Shown here: one piece after another, positions 22,201 through 33,600 of the stretch
Numbering within the stretch: position 1 is the first letter of the stretch
Layout: every line of letters starts with the position of its first letter
Source: Sabellastarte sp. h YS-2021
Taxonomy: Eukaryota > Annelida > Polychaeta > Sabellida > Sabellidae
DNA length: 64,000 nt
Assembly: GCA_964017235.1 (NCBI GenBank)
Contig: OZ024930.1
Span: forward strand, 23,936,614-24,000,613
Reading direction: 5' to 3'
The notes under the pieces: generated by a model
Seen by the model: only the letters and a program-made list of their open reading frames with translations
Told to the model about the DNA's origin: nothing
Database searches by the model: none
Translations under genes and position numbers: made by a program

Positions 22201-22896
22201 TGATTTTGTGCATGATTTCATCAATTTTAATGCATTAAAAATTATTAAAAAAATTTATTAAAAAAAAAGTAAGACAGATCCAGGTCTCATACTCACACAA
22301 GAGAATCTACCTGTGGCCTAGTACATATATGCAAGATATGAGAGAAATCCCTGCAATAGTCACTGAGAAAATTGTGATTAAGTGTTGAAATTTTCACACT
22401 TTTGGTGGGGGTACCCCCCTTGTAATGTCTCTAGCAAACAGACGAACAGACAGATTTGCATGCCTTGAACAATTTTTCATCCTCGATAGATAAGGTATCT
22501 TTTAAAAAAAACAGCACGTCTCTAGGCCTTGTAGTTTTGGAGGAGAAGTTGTTCACGCGGACGCGTACGCCCACGCCGCAGAGTGACGACATAATGTCAG
22601 CTGACTGACAAGTCAGCTGACATAAAAATCAGCTGCGGCCATCCCTATGTAACTGTGAGAAATTTGTTTCAAATATGGCAGTAGAGACATTCTTGCAGAC
22701 CCACAGCCAAATAAACAGTACAAAGATCAGCAGACTTTCACAACAGTGCATGATTTTAAAGGTAAAGTCATTATGGCGAATCAAAGTCATACCATTACAC
22801 AGCATACCCCCCCCCCCCACACGCACACACACAACGTTGTGGGCAACAACAAATGCCCCGACAAAGTACCAACTTCCAAAACCTTATGGTTTCCTT

Positions 22897-24159
22897 CAGG
22901 GTTGGGGTCAATGTACTTTGTACTTAAGTACATTTGTACTTAAGTACATTTTTCAAAGTACTAAAATGTACTTAAGTACATTTTCAAATTCCAAGTACAT
23001 GTACTTGAATTGTACTTAAGTACATTTTAAATTTGATGTACTTACAAGTACATTTTAAATTTGATGTACTTACAAGTACATTTAAGTCCTCTTTAAGTAC
23101 TTTTAGTTTAAGTACATTTTTACTAATTTTTCAAAAGTTTGTGTATTATATAATTATTACAACTGAATTGAGCTTTTTCCATATCTTTATTGATAAACAT
23201 TCATTTAGATTAAATTTTCATAAAAGTTTCAATGATATATCTGATGTAATTTGATAATAGTGTTTCTTTTAAAAAGTTTAGTATAATTGATAATAATAAT
23301 GAATTCAATTATTTAAGTTTCAATTCAATAAGCCAATCACATCTTAAAAGGAGGGACAATTGTTCCAAGATTGCATATTACTCCCCTTCTTTAATCCTCT
23401 TTTAACTGTCTACTTTGAACTTGCCTGATCTCAGTTAATAATATCTACCCTGGTATGAGTATTCTTTGTAAATTGCACCTGGGCATTTAAGAGCTTTCAA
23501 TTGGTCCAAGTCAATCACAGTCTCTGTGATGTAATTGCTCAGAAATGAGTTTTTTTCAATGCATGAATACAGATCAGAAGATTGTTGGAGTAGGTATGAC
23601 TGTTGATTACAGAAAAAAGATTATTTCTCTCACTGGCCATGATCTTGTCTGACCACTCTAAATACTAGGACAGGGGGATTGACAAACCACTCACTTTTAT
23701 GGTAATCACATTGTGTTAGCACAATGGCTGCTGTTTTAAAGCATTTTGAGATTCCAGCTAATACTGAAGGGAGTGTCACAGCAAAGTGTAAACAATGTAC
23801 TCAGGTTATTGCAGGAAGCACAAAAGTCACTTCAATTTCTGTCAAACATTTGAAGGTGAGGATAAGTTCATTGTTTACTTGTCACTTTTATTGAATAGCA
23901 ATTTTGGGTGATAACACTGTATTCCAAAGACACATATATATTTCTTAAATGAGAATATTATACACAGCAACCTTTCTGCTTTCTCTCTAATACTTCAATC
24001 TACAAAGACTAGTTAACATAAAACTTATTATGTATAGTATTATTGTATTAGGTGAACTAATTTTCCATCATCACAACACTTAATTAATTTCGAACTTTAA
24101 GTGACTTATAAGCCCAATAGCAGGCCGGGTATTTTTTTATATGTTGTATCTGTTGTTTT
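22897..24159 (+). mobile_element. Truncated hAT element with GTACTTAAGTAC subterminal repeats
   Basis: The left terminus CAGGGTTGGGGTCAATGTAC is followed by about ten GTACTTAAGTACA/TGTACTTACAAGTACA words to 23120. An orphan BED-finger exon lies inside (23724-23855). The right terminus is missing: the flanking repeat restarts at ~24160 with a copy of 22752-22896, so the right end was lost by recombination or deletion. Confidence 0.65.
23724..23855 (+). pseudogene. BED zinc-finger first exon of a hAT transposase (orphan)
   Basis: ATG at 23724 opens 44 codons to a GTGAGG donor after 23855. It encodes an Ala/Phe-containing start, KCKQC (the CxxC pair of a BED finger) and ...SVKHLK, where the first zinc His precedes the splice site, as in hAT/ZBED genes. 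The second His would be in the next exon. I find no downstream transposase exon before the element is cut off at ~24160. The exon itself is intact. Confidence 0.65.
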
Positions 24160-24439
24160 GTGATTTTAAAGGTAAAGTCATTATGGCGAATCAAAGTCAT
24201 ACCATTACACAGCATACCCCCCCCCCCCCCACAACGTTGTGGGCAACAACAAATGCCCTGACAAAGTACCAACTTCCAAAACCTTATGGTTTCCTTGATA
24301 CAGCCCAGAGACATTTTTTCCTGCCTGCCCTGCTGGACACCATGCATAAGAGTTTCCTGTTTTAAACTAGACCTCCGCATTGGAGAACCGATGCAAATTT
24401 GTATCCACCTAAAAGACAACTCACCAAAGCCAGTGAACC

Positions 24440-25560
24440 ATTGTTTCACCTTGAAGAAGGGGCCCAAGGTCAAATCTGAAAACATCAGAAGATTCCCAGC
24501 CCATGACCTCCTATAAGTTGGTTTCATATTTCAAACCTCTAGGACCAATAATAAGCAAGTTATCAGAACTTTTAAGTTTGGCTATTGTTGTTTGACCTTG
24601 AAGGAGGGGCCCAAGGTCAAAATATGAGCACATAAAGATTCCTAGCCCATGATTTCCTATAGCTTGGTTTCACATTACAAACCTCTAGGACCAGTAATAA
24701 GTGAGCTATAACCACTTCTAAGTTTGGGTATCCTCATTTGACCTTGAAGGAGGGGCCCAATGTCAAATCTGAGCACATCAAAAGATTCCTAGCCCATGAT
24801 TTCCTATAGGTTGGTTTCACTTTGAAAACCTCTAGGACCAACAATAAGCAAGATATAAGCACTTTTAGGTTTGGATATCCTCGTTTAATCTTGAAGGAGG
24901 GGTCCAAGGTCACATCTAACCACACCAGAAGGTTCCCAGCCCATGATTTCCTATAGGTTGGTTTACCATCCCAAAACTGTACAACCAATAATAAGAAATT
25001 TATAAGCACTTTTGAGTTCTGGTATCCTCGTTCAACATTTAAGGAGGGGCCCCAAGGTCAAATCTGACCACATCAAAATATTCCCGGCCCACGATTTCCT
25101 ATAGGTTGGTTTACCATCCCAAACCTCTACGACCAATAATAAGTAAGTTCTAAGCAGTTTTAAGTTTGGCTATCCTCATTTGACCTTGAAGGAGAGGTCC
25201 AAGGTCAAATTAGACCACATCAAAATATTCCCAACCCATGATTTCCTACATGTTGCTTTACCATCCCAAACCTGTACGACCAATACTAAGCGAGTTATAA
25301 GCACTTTTAGGTTTGGCTATCCTCGTTTGACCTTGAAGGAGGGGTCCAAGGTCAAATCTGACCACATCAAAAGATTCCCAGCCCATGATTTCCTACATGT
25401 TGCTTTACCATCCCAAACCTGTACGACCAATAATAAGCGAGTTATAAGCACTTTTAAGTTTGGCTATCCTCGTTTGACCTTGAAGGAGGGGTCTAAGGTC
25501 AAATCTGGTTTACCATCCCAAAACTCTAGGACCAATAATAAGGGAGATATAAGCACTTTT
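24440..25560. repeat. 147-bp tandem array, ~7-8 copies
   Basis: Same family as 18430-19240, with the TTTGACCTTGAAGGAGGGG / CCAAGGTCAAAT core in nearly every monomer. Confidence 0.9.
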
Positions 25561-25647
25561 CATGACTGACAAAGACACACCCGTGGCGGCCATCTTGTTT
25601 TTCAAAATGAGGTCAAAAATATTCCCAGTCAAAATTTTGTAATGAGC

Positions 25648-26765
25648 AGGGATGGGGTCAATTACACAAGTAATTGAGTAATTAATTACAATTTTTGCGT
25701 AATTGTAATTGATTTTTTTTAAAAACTGAGTAATTGTATTTGTAATTGTATTTGAAAAATTTATACTGTAATTGAATATTTTGAATTTCAATTACACTGC
25801 ATATTTTACTCCGCATTCTGAATTTAAGCTTCAGTATTCAGTAGTATAAATAATTGTATTTTTTCCATCATCCTTTAACCTATATAACTATGATGTAAAG
25901 CCATCTCATTACACATATTTAACACTTAGATGAAGTCTTATTAACAAATGTAAACAAGAGGGATTGCTTTGAGTACTTAGTGTATATGTATATCTTCATG
26001 AACATCACACAGATATAATCTGTTGTATATGGAGCATTGTTGGGAGATTAGTGTCAATTATGTCATTAGGCATTGTGGTGAGATTAGTGTCACTGTAAAG
26101 TTGTGCCTTGGCTAGTTATGTGGTGATCAGTGTATCTACCAGAAATACAGGAAACATTAAATGGGGGTTTCAATCTCACAATGGGTTTATCATTTAACAC
26201 TCATGCAAATCCAATTTCTAGTTAACATTATCTGTACATTTTAAAGTGATTGTAAAATATGCATATATTTATATATTGCAGAACCCAACTGAAATAGATC
26301 TGAAGTATTATGCAAATGAATTTACATTGTGCATATTAAACAGACTCCCACAATAACAACATAGTATATGTTAAATTAAGACATATATATATATATTAAT
26401 ACAAAGTTGTTGTTTTTTTCATCAAGAGAGCACAACTTAACATAAAACCTAAGTTAACATAAGGTACAATCACTGTTAGAACTTATATATAAATAAAAGA
26501 ATATCAGAAAGACGCATAAAACTCATAAGTTTTATAAAATGCCATACTTTGTTACTCATGTTAATCCCAACAACACATATCCGATATACGACACTTGTAT
26601 TGATTGAATTTTAACTGAACTTTCCCTTCTTGTAATTGTAGTTGTAATTGAATGAAAGTGGTTGTAATTGATTTTTCTCAGTCTATTGTAATTATTGTAT
26701 TTGTAATTGACCACTGGTAACTGAAGAAGTAATTGTAATTGATCAAAGTAATTGACCCCAACCCT
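25648..26765. mobile_element. hAT-like non-autonomous element, ~1.1 kb, with TAATTG subterminal repeats
   Basis: Termini AGGGATGGGGTCAATTAC and, inverted, AGGGTTGGGGTCAATTAC. AATGAG flanks both sides (25641-25646 and 26766-26771). A related uninterrupted sequence (TAATGAGGAACATATCC) at 50651 serves as the empty site. Both subterminal regions consist of GTAATTG/CAATTAC words. The target duplication reads as 6-7 bp, not a clean 8, so the exact ends are uncertain by 1-2 bp. Confidence 0.75.
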
Positions 26766-27223
26766 AATGAGGAACATACCCTGCAAATTTGAGATCTCTA
26801 CCTATAATATCCTTTGCTTAGATGGCCAACAAAAGTCCTTGCTGAAAGTCGAAAAAACGCCTGTGGCAGCAATCTTGTTTTTCAAAATCAGGCCAAAAAT
26901 ATTCCCTGGCAAGATTTTATGGTTAGGAACATGTCCTACAAATTCTAGAAGGCTAGCTACAATATATTTTTGTTAGAGTGGTAATGGTGAAATCTCTCTA
27001 CACACTGCGGTGGCGGTGTAACAAAACGAAATCCATAGTATCCACCAGATGTTATCCGGTGGATACAATTATAGCACGCACCCAGTCCTGCTAGTTTCAC
27101 TTTATCAGTGACAAGCGGACCAAATGCTGGATTAAGTTTGCTTTCAAAGTCCTGGAAATTGATTAAGTTACGGTAAGACAACTAGCACACAGACGAGTGA
27201 CAAGTAGTCATGGTCATACTCAC

Positions 27224-27353
27224 ATAGCTGCGTGACAGCCCCAGCAGTTGTCAAGTCTCTGTACTCCCTGTACATGTTATGGATCCCACTACGAGACTGA
27301 TACCTCAACCAGATGCCATAGTTCTTAATCTGCTCAGGCCTCTTCTCATATAC
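27224..27353 (-). CDS. RPL18A: RPL18A exon 3
   Basis: The acceptor CACTGTAG lies before 27353 and the donor GTGAGT after 27224. The frame is phase 0 in and phase 1 out, reading [20 protein letters not shown] and continuing [23 protein letters not shown]. This is the most conserved part of eL20 ([31 protein letters not shown] in vertebrates). Confidence 0.96.
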
Positions 27354-28184
27354 CTACAGTGATATGAATAACTTACTATTAACACTCAGTCATTAATTCT
27401 AATGTATTATCTCATTTATACCTCTAGGTACTAGAGTATAATGTGCCTCATTTAATCTATGCCTCATTTGATCTATGATGAAAAATGAAAATATAAAGGG
27501 GTATATGTCACACAGACTTCTGTTGGGCATAATATATAATTGCTTGTGATGTTAACACTGCAGGGTGCCTAATTACAGGAATATTTATAACATCCCATGC
27601 AATACCATGCAATAACAGTTGCCCAGTTAATTTTCACCAGTTTTCCAGAAACTGCACAAATTGAATTGGTCTTTGTTCACTTTCACGTTTCTATACAAGT
27701 TTGGTGAAAAACTATGCACATAATACAGTTGGAAACTATATATGAATATAAGGTTATCAAAATACCAGAAAATGCTAATATTGTTGGGACTGGTTAAATA
27801 TTTTCTTGTGTATATGAACCCATATGACACTTTAAATGGTTACTAGAATTTTTTATATAGGAGTACAATTTAAAGCATTTTATCTGTGCATCATTTTAAA
27901 TCAATATTAAATATGACATTGATTTGCAAATGAATAATTTGGATGAATCTATTCTTTACTAGCACATCACGATCTGCCTTTCTGTTTACAATCTTTGCTC
28001 TTGGGCACATGTGCATCGGAATCTATAGGTTATTTTATACACTTGAAACGGCTAACTAACCAGACATTGTTTAACGCAAACAACTCCCCAGCAACAAATA
28101 ATGCTCATCATTTCAGCCACGATACTGCAATATCAGTTAAGACAGTTACTTGGCACCAGGAAACAACTCCCCACTTTAACCAAT
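27354..28184. other. RPL18A intron 2, unique part
   Basis: AT-rich intron sequence between exon 3 and the DIRS element. I see no gene, RNA motif or repeat here. Confidence 0.6.
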
Positions 28185-28225
28185 TTGGTTAATTTTATTG
28201 TAACTGGAATTTTTATAAATAAAAA

Positions 28226-28386
28226 TACTTACATAATCCCAACAGAAGCTTACGTGACCTACCGTTCGGTCAAGGACACAGACAATGTGTCTCGCCATTT
28301 TTTTCCCTTAATGTACACACGTAAACCCCAGCGGGCACCTGCTGGAGGTTATATCTCCACTGTAAGTTGTCATTCTAATTTTGACC
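28226..28386. repeat. DIRS inverted terminal repeat (3' side)
   Basis: Starts TACTTACATAATCCCAACAG and ends GTTGTCATTCT. It is the near-identical complement of 37053-37214. The outermost ~40 bp (28185-28225) differs from the other end, as in DIRS elements. Confidence 0.93.
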
Positions 28387-28430
28387 CTACCCCTCAGAAG
28401 ATGGTAGAGGGGAGGAGGGTGGGACTCTCC

Positions 28431-28534
28431 CTGTTGGGATTATGTAAGTATTTTTATTTATAAAAATTCCAATTACAATAAAATTAACCAATTTTATTGC
28501 ATAAAAACGTACTTACATAATCCCAACAGAAGCT
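28431..28534. repeat. DIRS internal complementary region
   Basis: 28431-28490 is the complement of the left terminus (28185-28244) and 28491-28534 is the complement of the right terminus (37191-37232). The junction reads TTAACCAATTTTATTGC. It serves as the template to regenerate both ends on a circular DNA in the DIRS replication model. It also fixes the element's ends to within 1-2 bp. Confidence 0.92.
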
Positions 28535-29139
28535 TGAATGCAGCCCTGAGGTCCATGGTGGGTAGACTTCGGAGGACTGTCAAGTGCTATAGGAGAGTTC
28601 TTTAGGTATACTAGGGGTGGGACGAGCACACTTTTTTAGGGTCGAGTACTCGTTAGTTAATGCTCGAGTCGACTTCGAGTACTTGCAGTACTGTAGTGTA
28701 CAGGCAACCCCAATTTACGGGAATTAGCGCGATAATCACCGGTAGACAAAATAAACTCACCTGTATCAAGTAGTAGTTTTCTATCCCATTATTCAGTGTT
28801 ATTATGTCAATAAATAAAGAAAAATATGCTTTATGACTTTTATTTTTGTTCATTTTATTGGTTTTCACATGCAACAGGTAAGTACTTGCACAAAAAGCAG
28901 TATAGGAAACAGGAAGTGTAACCTGAGTCAGGTGAGACTACTTAAAGACAAAATATCTGCTGTTTTTAAGGTACACAGAAAAAAAATGACAAAATAACAG
29001 CAAAGGAAAAATTCATATGAAATTTTAATTTTGTACACCTTAAAACTACATTTTAAGAAAATTATCTCAATTATGTTCTGAAATTAATCAAAGCTTATCT
29101 AATTTTCAATAGTCTTTTCATAAGTAGTCCATGTGAATG

Positions 29140-31008
29140 TCATTTAAAGATTTCAGTTTTGACTTCTGTTGGCAAGTCCTTAACATTTATTTCACCACTC
29201 ACTTCCAATTCCACATCTTCTGGAATCAGCTCATTCTCAGTTGTAGGTTCTGTTTTGTCATTGGGACCTGAAATTTGGAAATTGGATTCTATGAATGCCT
29301 TGATGGATGGCTTCAGATTTTTGTTAACAAATACAATTTGGTCAACTGTATCTGGAGCCAAACTTGATCTAAGGCTGTTGACTGTAAGACCTGCTACTGA
29401 GAATGTCCGTTCTGAAGATATGGACGTGGCAGGGATGGCAAGGAACACTTTTGCCACCTTGGCAATTCGTGGGAATTTAGAGGCACATAGCTTCCACCAC
29501 ATGAGAGGTTCAGACACTGTAACAGATTCTTTTAAGTAACATTCAAGCTCAAACTCTACAGATGAGTCACTACAATCTTTTGACAAATCAATCACATCAC
29601 CCTTCAAGGCATCTAGAATTTTACATTTTTTGGTAGGGGGGTGATTATCCTCCTCTTCAACTTTTACACTTTGACATGAAGCCAAAGTACCTACAGAAAC
29701 TATTAAGGACTTGTGCAAAACATCCCGCTGCTCCTGTGACAGGACATCCCTCCCTATAAGTGATTTATATCTAGGGTCTAAGAGGCTGGCCATCAGCAAA
29801 GGGGAATTTAGGACATTATCCTCAGGGACACCATTGTGGTCAACCTTAAATCTCTTCTGGAGCCCCTCTTTTATCTTAAGTTTAAGTTCTTTTAGCACAC
29901 AACTATCCCCCAATTCTGAGCAAAGAACATGAGTGAACACATTTTTTATCAGGACATACACAGAACTACCCGTGGGTTCGTTCTCCTGACCCAGTACCTC
30001 TGTGATTTCAGCCAATGGTTCAAGAATTGGAAGTATGTCTTCAATTACTTTCCAGTAACAGTCTTTCATGTCAAGTTTGGCTCTGTCTCCCACCTTTGTA
30101 AGTTTGTCGTCAAACAAAACCCCATAAATTGGAACTCTCAATTTTAGTAACCTTTGAAGCATCAGAAAGGAACTATTCCATCTAGTTTGGACATCTTGTA
30201 TGAGCTTTAATTTTTGGGGACCCTCTTGTTTGCTAAGCAGCCCATCGGTTGCAATGACGGAGTGATTGAAGTGACTGACTAATTGTCTGGACACACTCAG
30301 GGTTTTGGAAATTTGGGCTACTTTTAGCCCATCTTCAATCGCAAGTTGGAGTGTGTGTGCAAAGCAGCCAACATGCCTATAGTCCAAGATGTCAGCAGCC
30401 ACAGACATGTTTGAGGCATTATCTGTGGTTAATGCTGCACAGGATACAATCTGGAATTCATCCATCAATGCCTTAATCTCTCTTGCAATATTATCGCCGG
30501 TGTGCCTATTTTTCATTTTCCTAGTAGCTAACACTTTTGCCTTAAGTTCCCATTCATCAGATATGTAATGCCCAGTTAACCCCAGGTACCCCTCCATTGC
30601 ATTGCTGGTCCACAAGTCACTGGTTATGGCTACAGAATGACCCCTAAGTTTACCAACAAGCTCTTCCTTTTCCTCATCATAAATTTTCTGTAAATACTTA
30701 GATACTGTCTTTCGACAAGGCATTTTATAGTCTGGATTCAACTCATTGCAGAAGTACTTGAAACCAGGCCCCTCCACTAGGCTAATTGGCTTCACATCAA
30801 CAGCACACATAACAGCTAGTTTCCTTGTGGCCCTCTGGTACTGTTGGGTGGTCATAGTTTTCTTGGAACTAAAGGCCAAGGTACTTTGCCGACAGGTTGC
30901 ACCAAATGAAGGCTTATTTTGGGTCCCACCATGACTTAAGTCAACACTAGGATGTCTAAACTGCAGATGACTTCTCATTGATGAGGTATTTCGGCCTATA
31001 GATAACAT
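29140..31008 (-). CDS. hAT transposase, main exon (ZBED-like)
   Basis: An uninterrupted frame; the true exon start is after the acceptor TATCTATAG at 30995. The exon completes a BED finger (SHLQFRHP supplies the two zinc His). Numbering residues from the open-frame start at 31008, the RNase-H-like catalytic core follows, with VAITSDLWTS (Asp about 131), ALTTDNASNM (Asp about 196) and CFAHTLQLAI. A long insertion domain comes next. The hAT C-terminal dimerisation block ends it: WWKLCASKFPRIAKVAKVFL, then AIPATSISSERTFSVAG. Length and motif order are normal for an active hAT transposase. This exon is intact; the first exon is not. Confidence 0.93.
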   Translation of the reverse strand: MLSIGRNTSSMRSHLQFRHPSVDLSHGGTQNKPSFGATCRQSTLAFSSKKTMTTQQYQRATRKLAVMCAVDVKPISLVEGPGFKYFCNELNPDYKMPCRKTVSKYLQKIYDEEKEELVGKLRGHSVAITSDLWTSNAMEGYLGLTGHYISDEWELKAKVLATRKMKNRHTGDNIAREIKALMDEFQIVSCAALTTDNASNMSVAADILDYRHVGCFAHTLQLAIEDGLKVAQISKTLSVSRQLVSHFNHSVIATDGLLSKQEGPQKLKLIQDVQTRWNSSFLMLQRLLKLRVPIYGVLFDDKLTKVGDRAKLDMKDCYWKVIEDILPILEPLAEITEVLGQENEPTGSSVYVLIKNVFTHVLCSELGDSCVLKELKLKIKEGLQKRFKVDHNGVPEDNVLNSPLLMASLLDPRYKSLIGRDVLSQEQRDVLHKSLIVSVGTLASCQSVKVEEEDNHPPTKKCKILDALKGDVIDLSKDCSDSSVEFELECYLKESVTVSEPLMWWKLCASKFPRIAKVAKVFLAIPATSISSERTFSVAGLTVNSLRSSLAPDTVDQIVFVNKNLKPSIKAFIESNFQISGPNDKTEPTTENELIPEDVELEVSGEINVKDLPTEVKTEIFK

Positions 31009-31171
31009 AAAAAAAATTTGCTAAGTTTTTGCATTGCTAAAAATAAATTCTGAATGTAAGAAATTCAAGCTGTGGATTCAAAAGTAAAATTTAGGAACCA
31101 CACATATCTTTAGAATTAAAAAGAAAAATTGAGAGAGGGAATTCAAAAGAAATTTTACAAACCAAACATAC

Positions 31172-31270
31172 CTTTGAAATTCAGGGAAGCTTTGCATAAT
31201 TGACAGATAGTTTTGCTTTCATCCTCATTTTTTGGAAATATTTCCAAACAGTACTTTTTTTCCCCTCCAT
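31172..31270 (-). pseudogene. hAT transposase exon 1, BED finger, with one-base frameshift
   Basis: ATG at 31270-31268 starts a frame with the BED signature VWKYF. The zinc CxxC pair (TICQLC) and the run into the donor AAAG|GTATGT at 31172/31171 are in a different frame, offset by one base around 31233-31238 in an A/T run. The intron (31171-30996, 176 nt) joins in phase with the main exon. This copy therefore probably cannot make full-length protein unless translation starts downstream. Confidence 0.75.
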
Positions 31271-31874
31271 TTTGTACAGATTCAAAAAAGTTGACCCTGA
31301 CCTTAAAGACAGCAGATATTTCGTCATTGCAGTAATCATTACGTCACAATGTACTTGGATACTCATGGCAGTTCAGAAGATCAAAGTAAGACAATAAAAC
31401 ACAATTTGTTGACAAGTAACAGCTTTATTTTTTATTTCAATGAATAAAACGTTTAATAGTATGAATAATATGTGTACTTGATGAAATTATGAGTACTCGA
31501 CGCTGTGTTTAGGGATCGAGTACTTGCAAATTTGTGCTCGTTTATCGAGCGTCGAGTACTTGGTCGCACCCCTAAGGTATACAGATACAAAAAAATGCAT
31601 ACACAATATGTTATACTACAAACACTGTAATATACTACATATATGAATACTAGTATCATTATTACTGTCATAGTCAATACAAGTACTGTTAAAGTGAAAA
31701 GTAACTGTAATAAAGTAGCTGTAAAGTACTCACCCACTTATGAAAGCAGCATGCTGTACTGTACATCAAATAATATGTATGAAACCCTCCACCTTGTCTA
31801 TACAGTAGTGCAGTGGTCAAAGGTCAGCTGTGCCCAGTTGAATAAAACTCCAACAGTCAGAGTGCAGCTGTCCC

Positions 31875-32392
31875 TAGTGCTGGGAGATCGCTTGGATTTT
31901 CCCTGTCGATGTTCGTATCGGACATTTGTAACCAAACTTCAGACATTTCCGATTATGGAGTCGAAGTGTAAAAAAGACAGATAAAATCAAATATTAAATT
32001 ATATCAAGTAAAATACACACACATTACCACAAATATGACCAAAATATAATCTAAAAGCCATTCACAGACGTCTCCCTCACTAACAGACCATGCTTGATGT
32101 ATCCTCACTTGTGATTGGCTGATTTTATGATCACCTTGACAACAGTTGGAAAACCCCAAGGTGTTTCTATTTATGTTATTTTTATTGCATTCACGGCTAG
32201 TTTTGTGATTTTAACTGATGGATATTTCAGATTTTTACAAAATATTATGAAGGTTAGCATTTTATTGTGACCAAAAGGCTGCAAAAAAATGGATTTAGCA
32301 AATATCGGTTTTACTTAAATTTTACCGATCATTGATTGGCAATGAGCCAGCGAGCGATAATACCGAAGTTTGCGAACATCGTCCCAGCACTA
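31875..32392. mobile_element. hAT MITE, 518 bp, inserted in the DIRS element
   Basis: Termini TAGTGCTGGGAGATCG and, inverted, TAGTGCTGGGACGATG. The 8-bp duplication GCTGTCCC is perfect (31867-31874 and 32393-32400). It is the second independent hAT insertion in the DIRS 3' region and shares its terminal sequence with the outer hAT at 37639. Confidence 0.94.
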
Positions 32393-32524
32393 GCTGTCCC
32401 TCAAGCCAAGCAGCCATAACATGAAGTCTTATCCCTATTCTTGTTCCACAAATCAAAGTCCTAGTACATTCCAGTCCAAATCCATACATCCTGAAAACAT
32501 AAAGACTGATTATATTATTAAGTC

Positions 32525-33600
32525 TCAATTGTTCACTACATGCTGTGCAGACACAATGGGACCTAACTTAAAGATATCATCATTTTCCCAGCAAATATCC
32601 TTCAAATAAAAGTTTGTAAAGGTATTGTGGGATTTCCAGTAACAGGAGCTCAAGACCTGCTCTAAGGAGATACCTCCTTTAAATGCAAGTGATGCAGCCA
32701 TAGCTCTAACATCATGAGCTCTAACCTGAGTGACCTGTTGATCAGCCGTATCTGAAGACTGATAGCAAGTTTGAATGGTGTGTTTGATCCACTGGGAAAT
32801 GGTTATTCTTGTGATATCCTTAGAATAACCCTCCCTAAGGGATACAAAGAGCAGGGCCTTGCCCTTTCTCATGGATTTGGTCTTCTCTAAATAGACCTTG
32901 AGGGCCCTAACTGGACAAAGTGACTTGTCCTCCACCAGTGAGCTGTCCAACATGGTAGTAAGGGCTGGTATCACTACTGACTTAATGGAATCAGGGCCAT
33001 CCGAAGCCAATTGGCTTTTAGCCAGGAAGGCCGGAGAAGGAGAGACGGTAACTTCTGACCAATTTCTCCTTGAAGAGACAGAAGAGTGAGTCCATGCATG
33101 TATCTCACTCCTTCTTTTTCCTGAGGCTAAAGCCAACAGGAACACTGTCTTGTAAGTTAGCCACTTCAAAGGAGCCTCTGACAAAGGCTCAAAGGGAGGT
33201 TTTGTCAAACCTAAGAGGACCAATGAGAGGTCCCATGTAGGTATGGACCTATTTGGTTTAAGTCTATCCCTGGTGAAGCTGGCAATAAGTCTATTCAGTT
33301 CTAGACTTTTTGAAATGAATTCACCCTGCGAACCCAAAGCATCAGCAATTGCTGTTCTGTAACCAGTGATTGTAGCTGGCTTGAGATTTTTTGACTGTGA
33401 ACAGGTAGTTTAAAAATTCTGCTACCTTGGGAACAGCTGTTGAGGTGATGTCCACCTTATTCTCTGTGCACCATTGCCCATAAATGGTCCACCTTGATTG
33501 ATAGACTTTTCTTGAGGATTCCCTCTGAGGTGCCTTAATTCTTTCTGCCACCTCAGATGAGAATCTTCCAGAATTGGATTCCTGGAATCCAGAAGCCACA
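32525..33600 (-). pseudogene. DIRS tyrosine recombinase, frameshifted
   Basis: The catalytic domain is open from 33337 to 32525. The conserved Arg lies in ASGKRRSEIH, HxxR in RAHDVRAMAA, a Trp/His in CYWKSHN, and the nucleophile Tyr in FTNFYLKD; all are present. The N-terminal SAM-like core-binding segment (…YQSRWTIYGQWC…) is in another frame that ends at 33342. One extra base near 33374 separates the two, so this copy is broken. The enzyme integrates circular retroelement DNA. The N-terminal part overlaps the end of the RT frame. Confidence 0.88.

Larger units (their letters stand above)
18151..22623 (+). mobile_element. Hairpin-terminated element carrying two different satellite arrays
   Basis: The 5' hairpin AGTGCCCG-TGAA-CGGGCACT (18151-18170) is followed at once by the seed GTGTCAGCTGACT. 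The 3' end is a perfect 13-bp-stem hairpin, ATGTCAGCTGACT (22594-22606), loop GACA, complement 22611-22623. It is preceded by a GC-rich stretch (22556-22590). The 5' seed and the 3' stem are the same sequence, which ties the two ends into one ~4.5-kb unit. Between them lie a 147-bp array, a 155-bp array and a unique 3' part. It is non-coding, in RPL18A intron 3. Helitron/Helentron-like classification is inference. Confidence 0.6.
24367..27066 (+). mobile_element. Hairpin-terminated element (family vi) with 147-bp array and a hAT inserted
   Basis: 5' end: CTAGA at 24367, hairpin GCATTGG-AGAA-CCGATGC (24377-24394), then seed GTATCCACC. 3' end: AAATCTCTCTA, a GC-rich stretch, then a hairpin starting GTATCCACC (27038) and closing GGTGGATAC (27066). 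The 147-bp array fills 24440-25560, and the CATCTTGTTTTTCAAAATGA repeat follows. The same 5' end recurs at 44569. A hAT element at 25648-26765 splits it. Confidence 0.65.
28612..31574 (-). mobile_element. Near-complete hAT transposon, 2,963 bp, inserted in the DIRS element
   Basis: Termini TAGGGGTGGGACGAG and, inverted, TAGGGGTGCGACCAAG. The 8-bp duplication AGGTATAC is perfect (28604-28611 and 31575-31582). Subterminal regions contain repeated CGAGTACT/AGTACTCG words. A two-exon transposase gene lies inside on the minus strand. It is younger than the DIRS element it splits. Confidence 0.95.

Noticed and set aside
22808..22822. C run and CA repeats as a special structure
   Set aside because: A simple homopolymer; a related run occurs in the duplicate at ~24219. 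Ordinary microsatellite variation.
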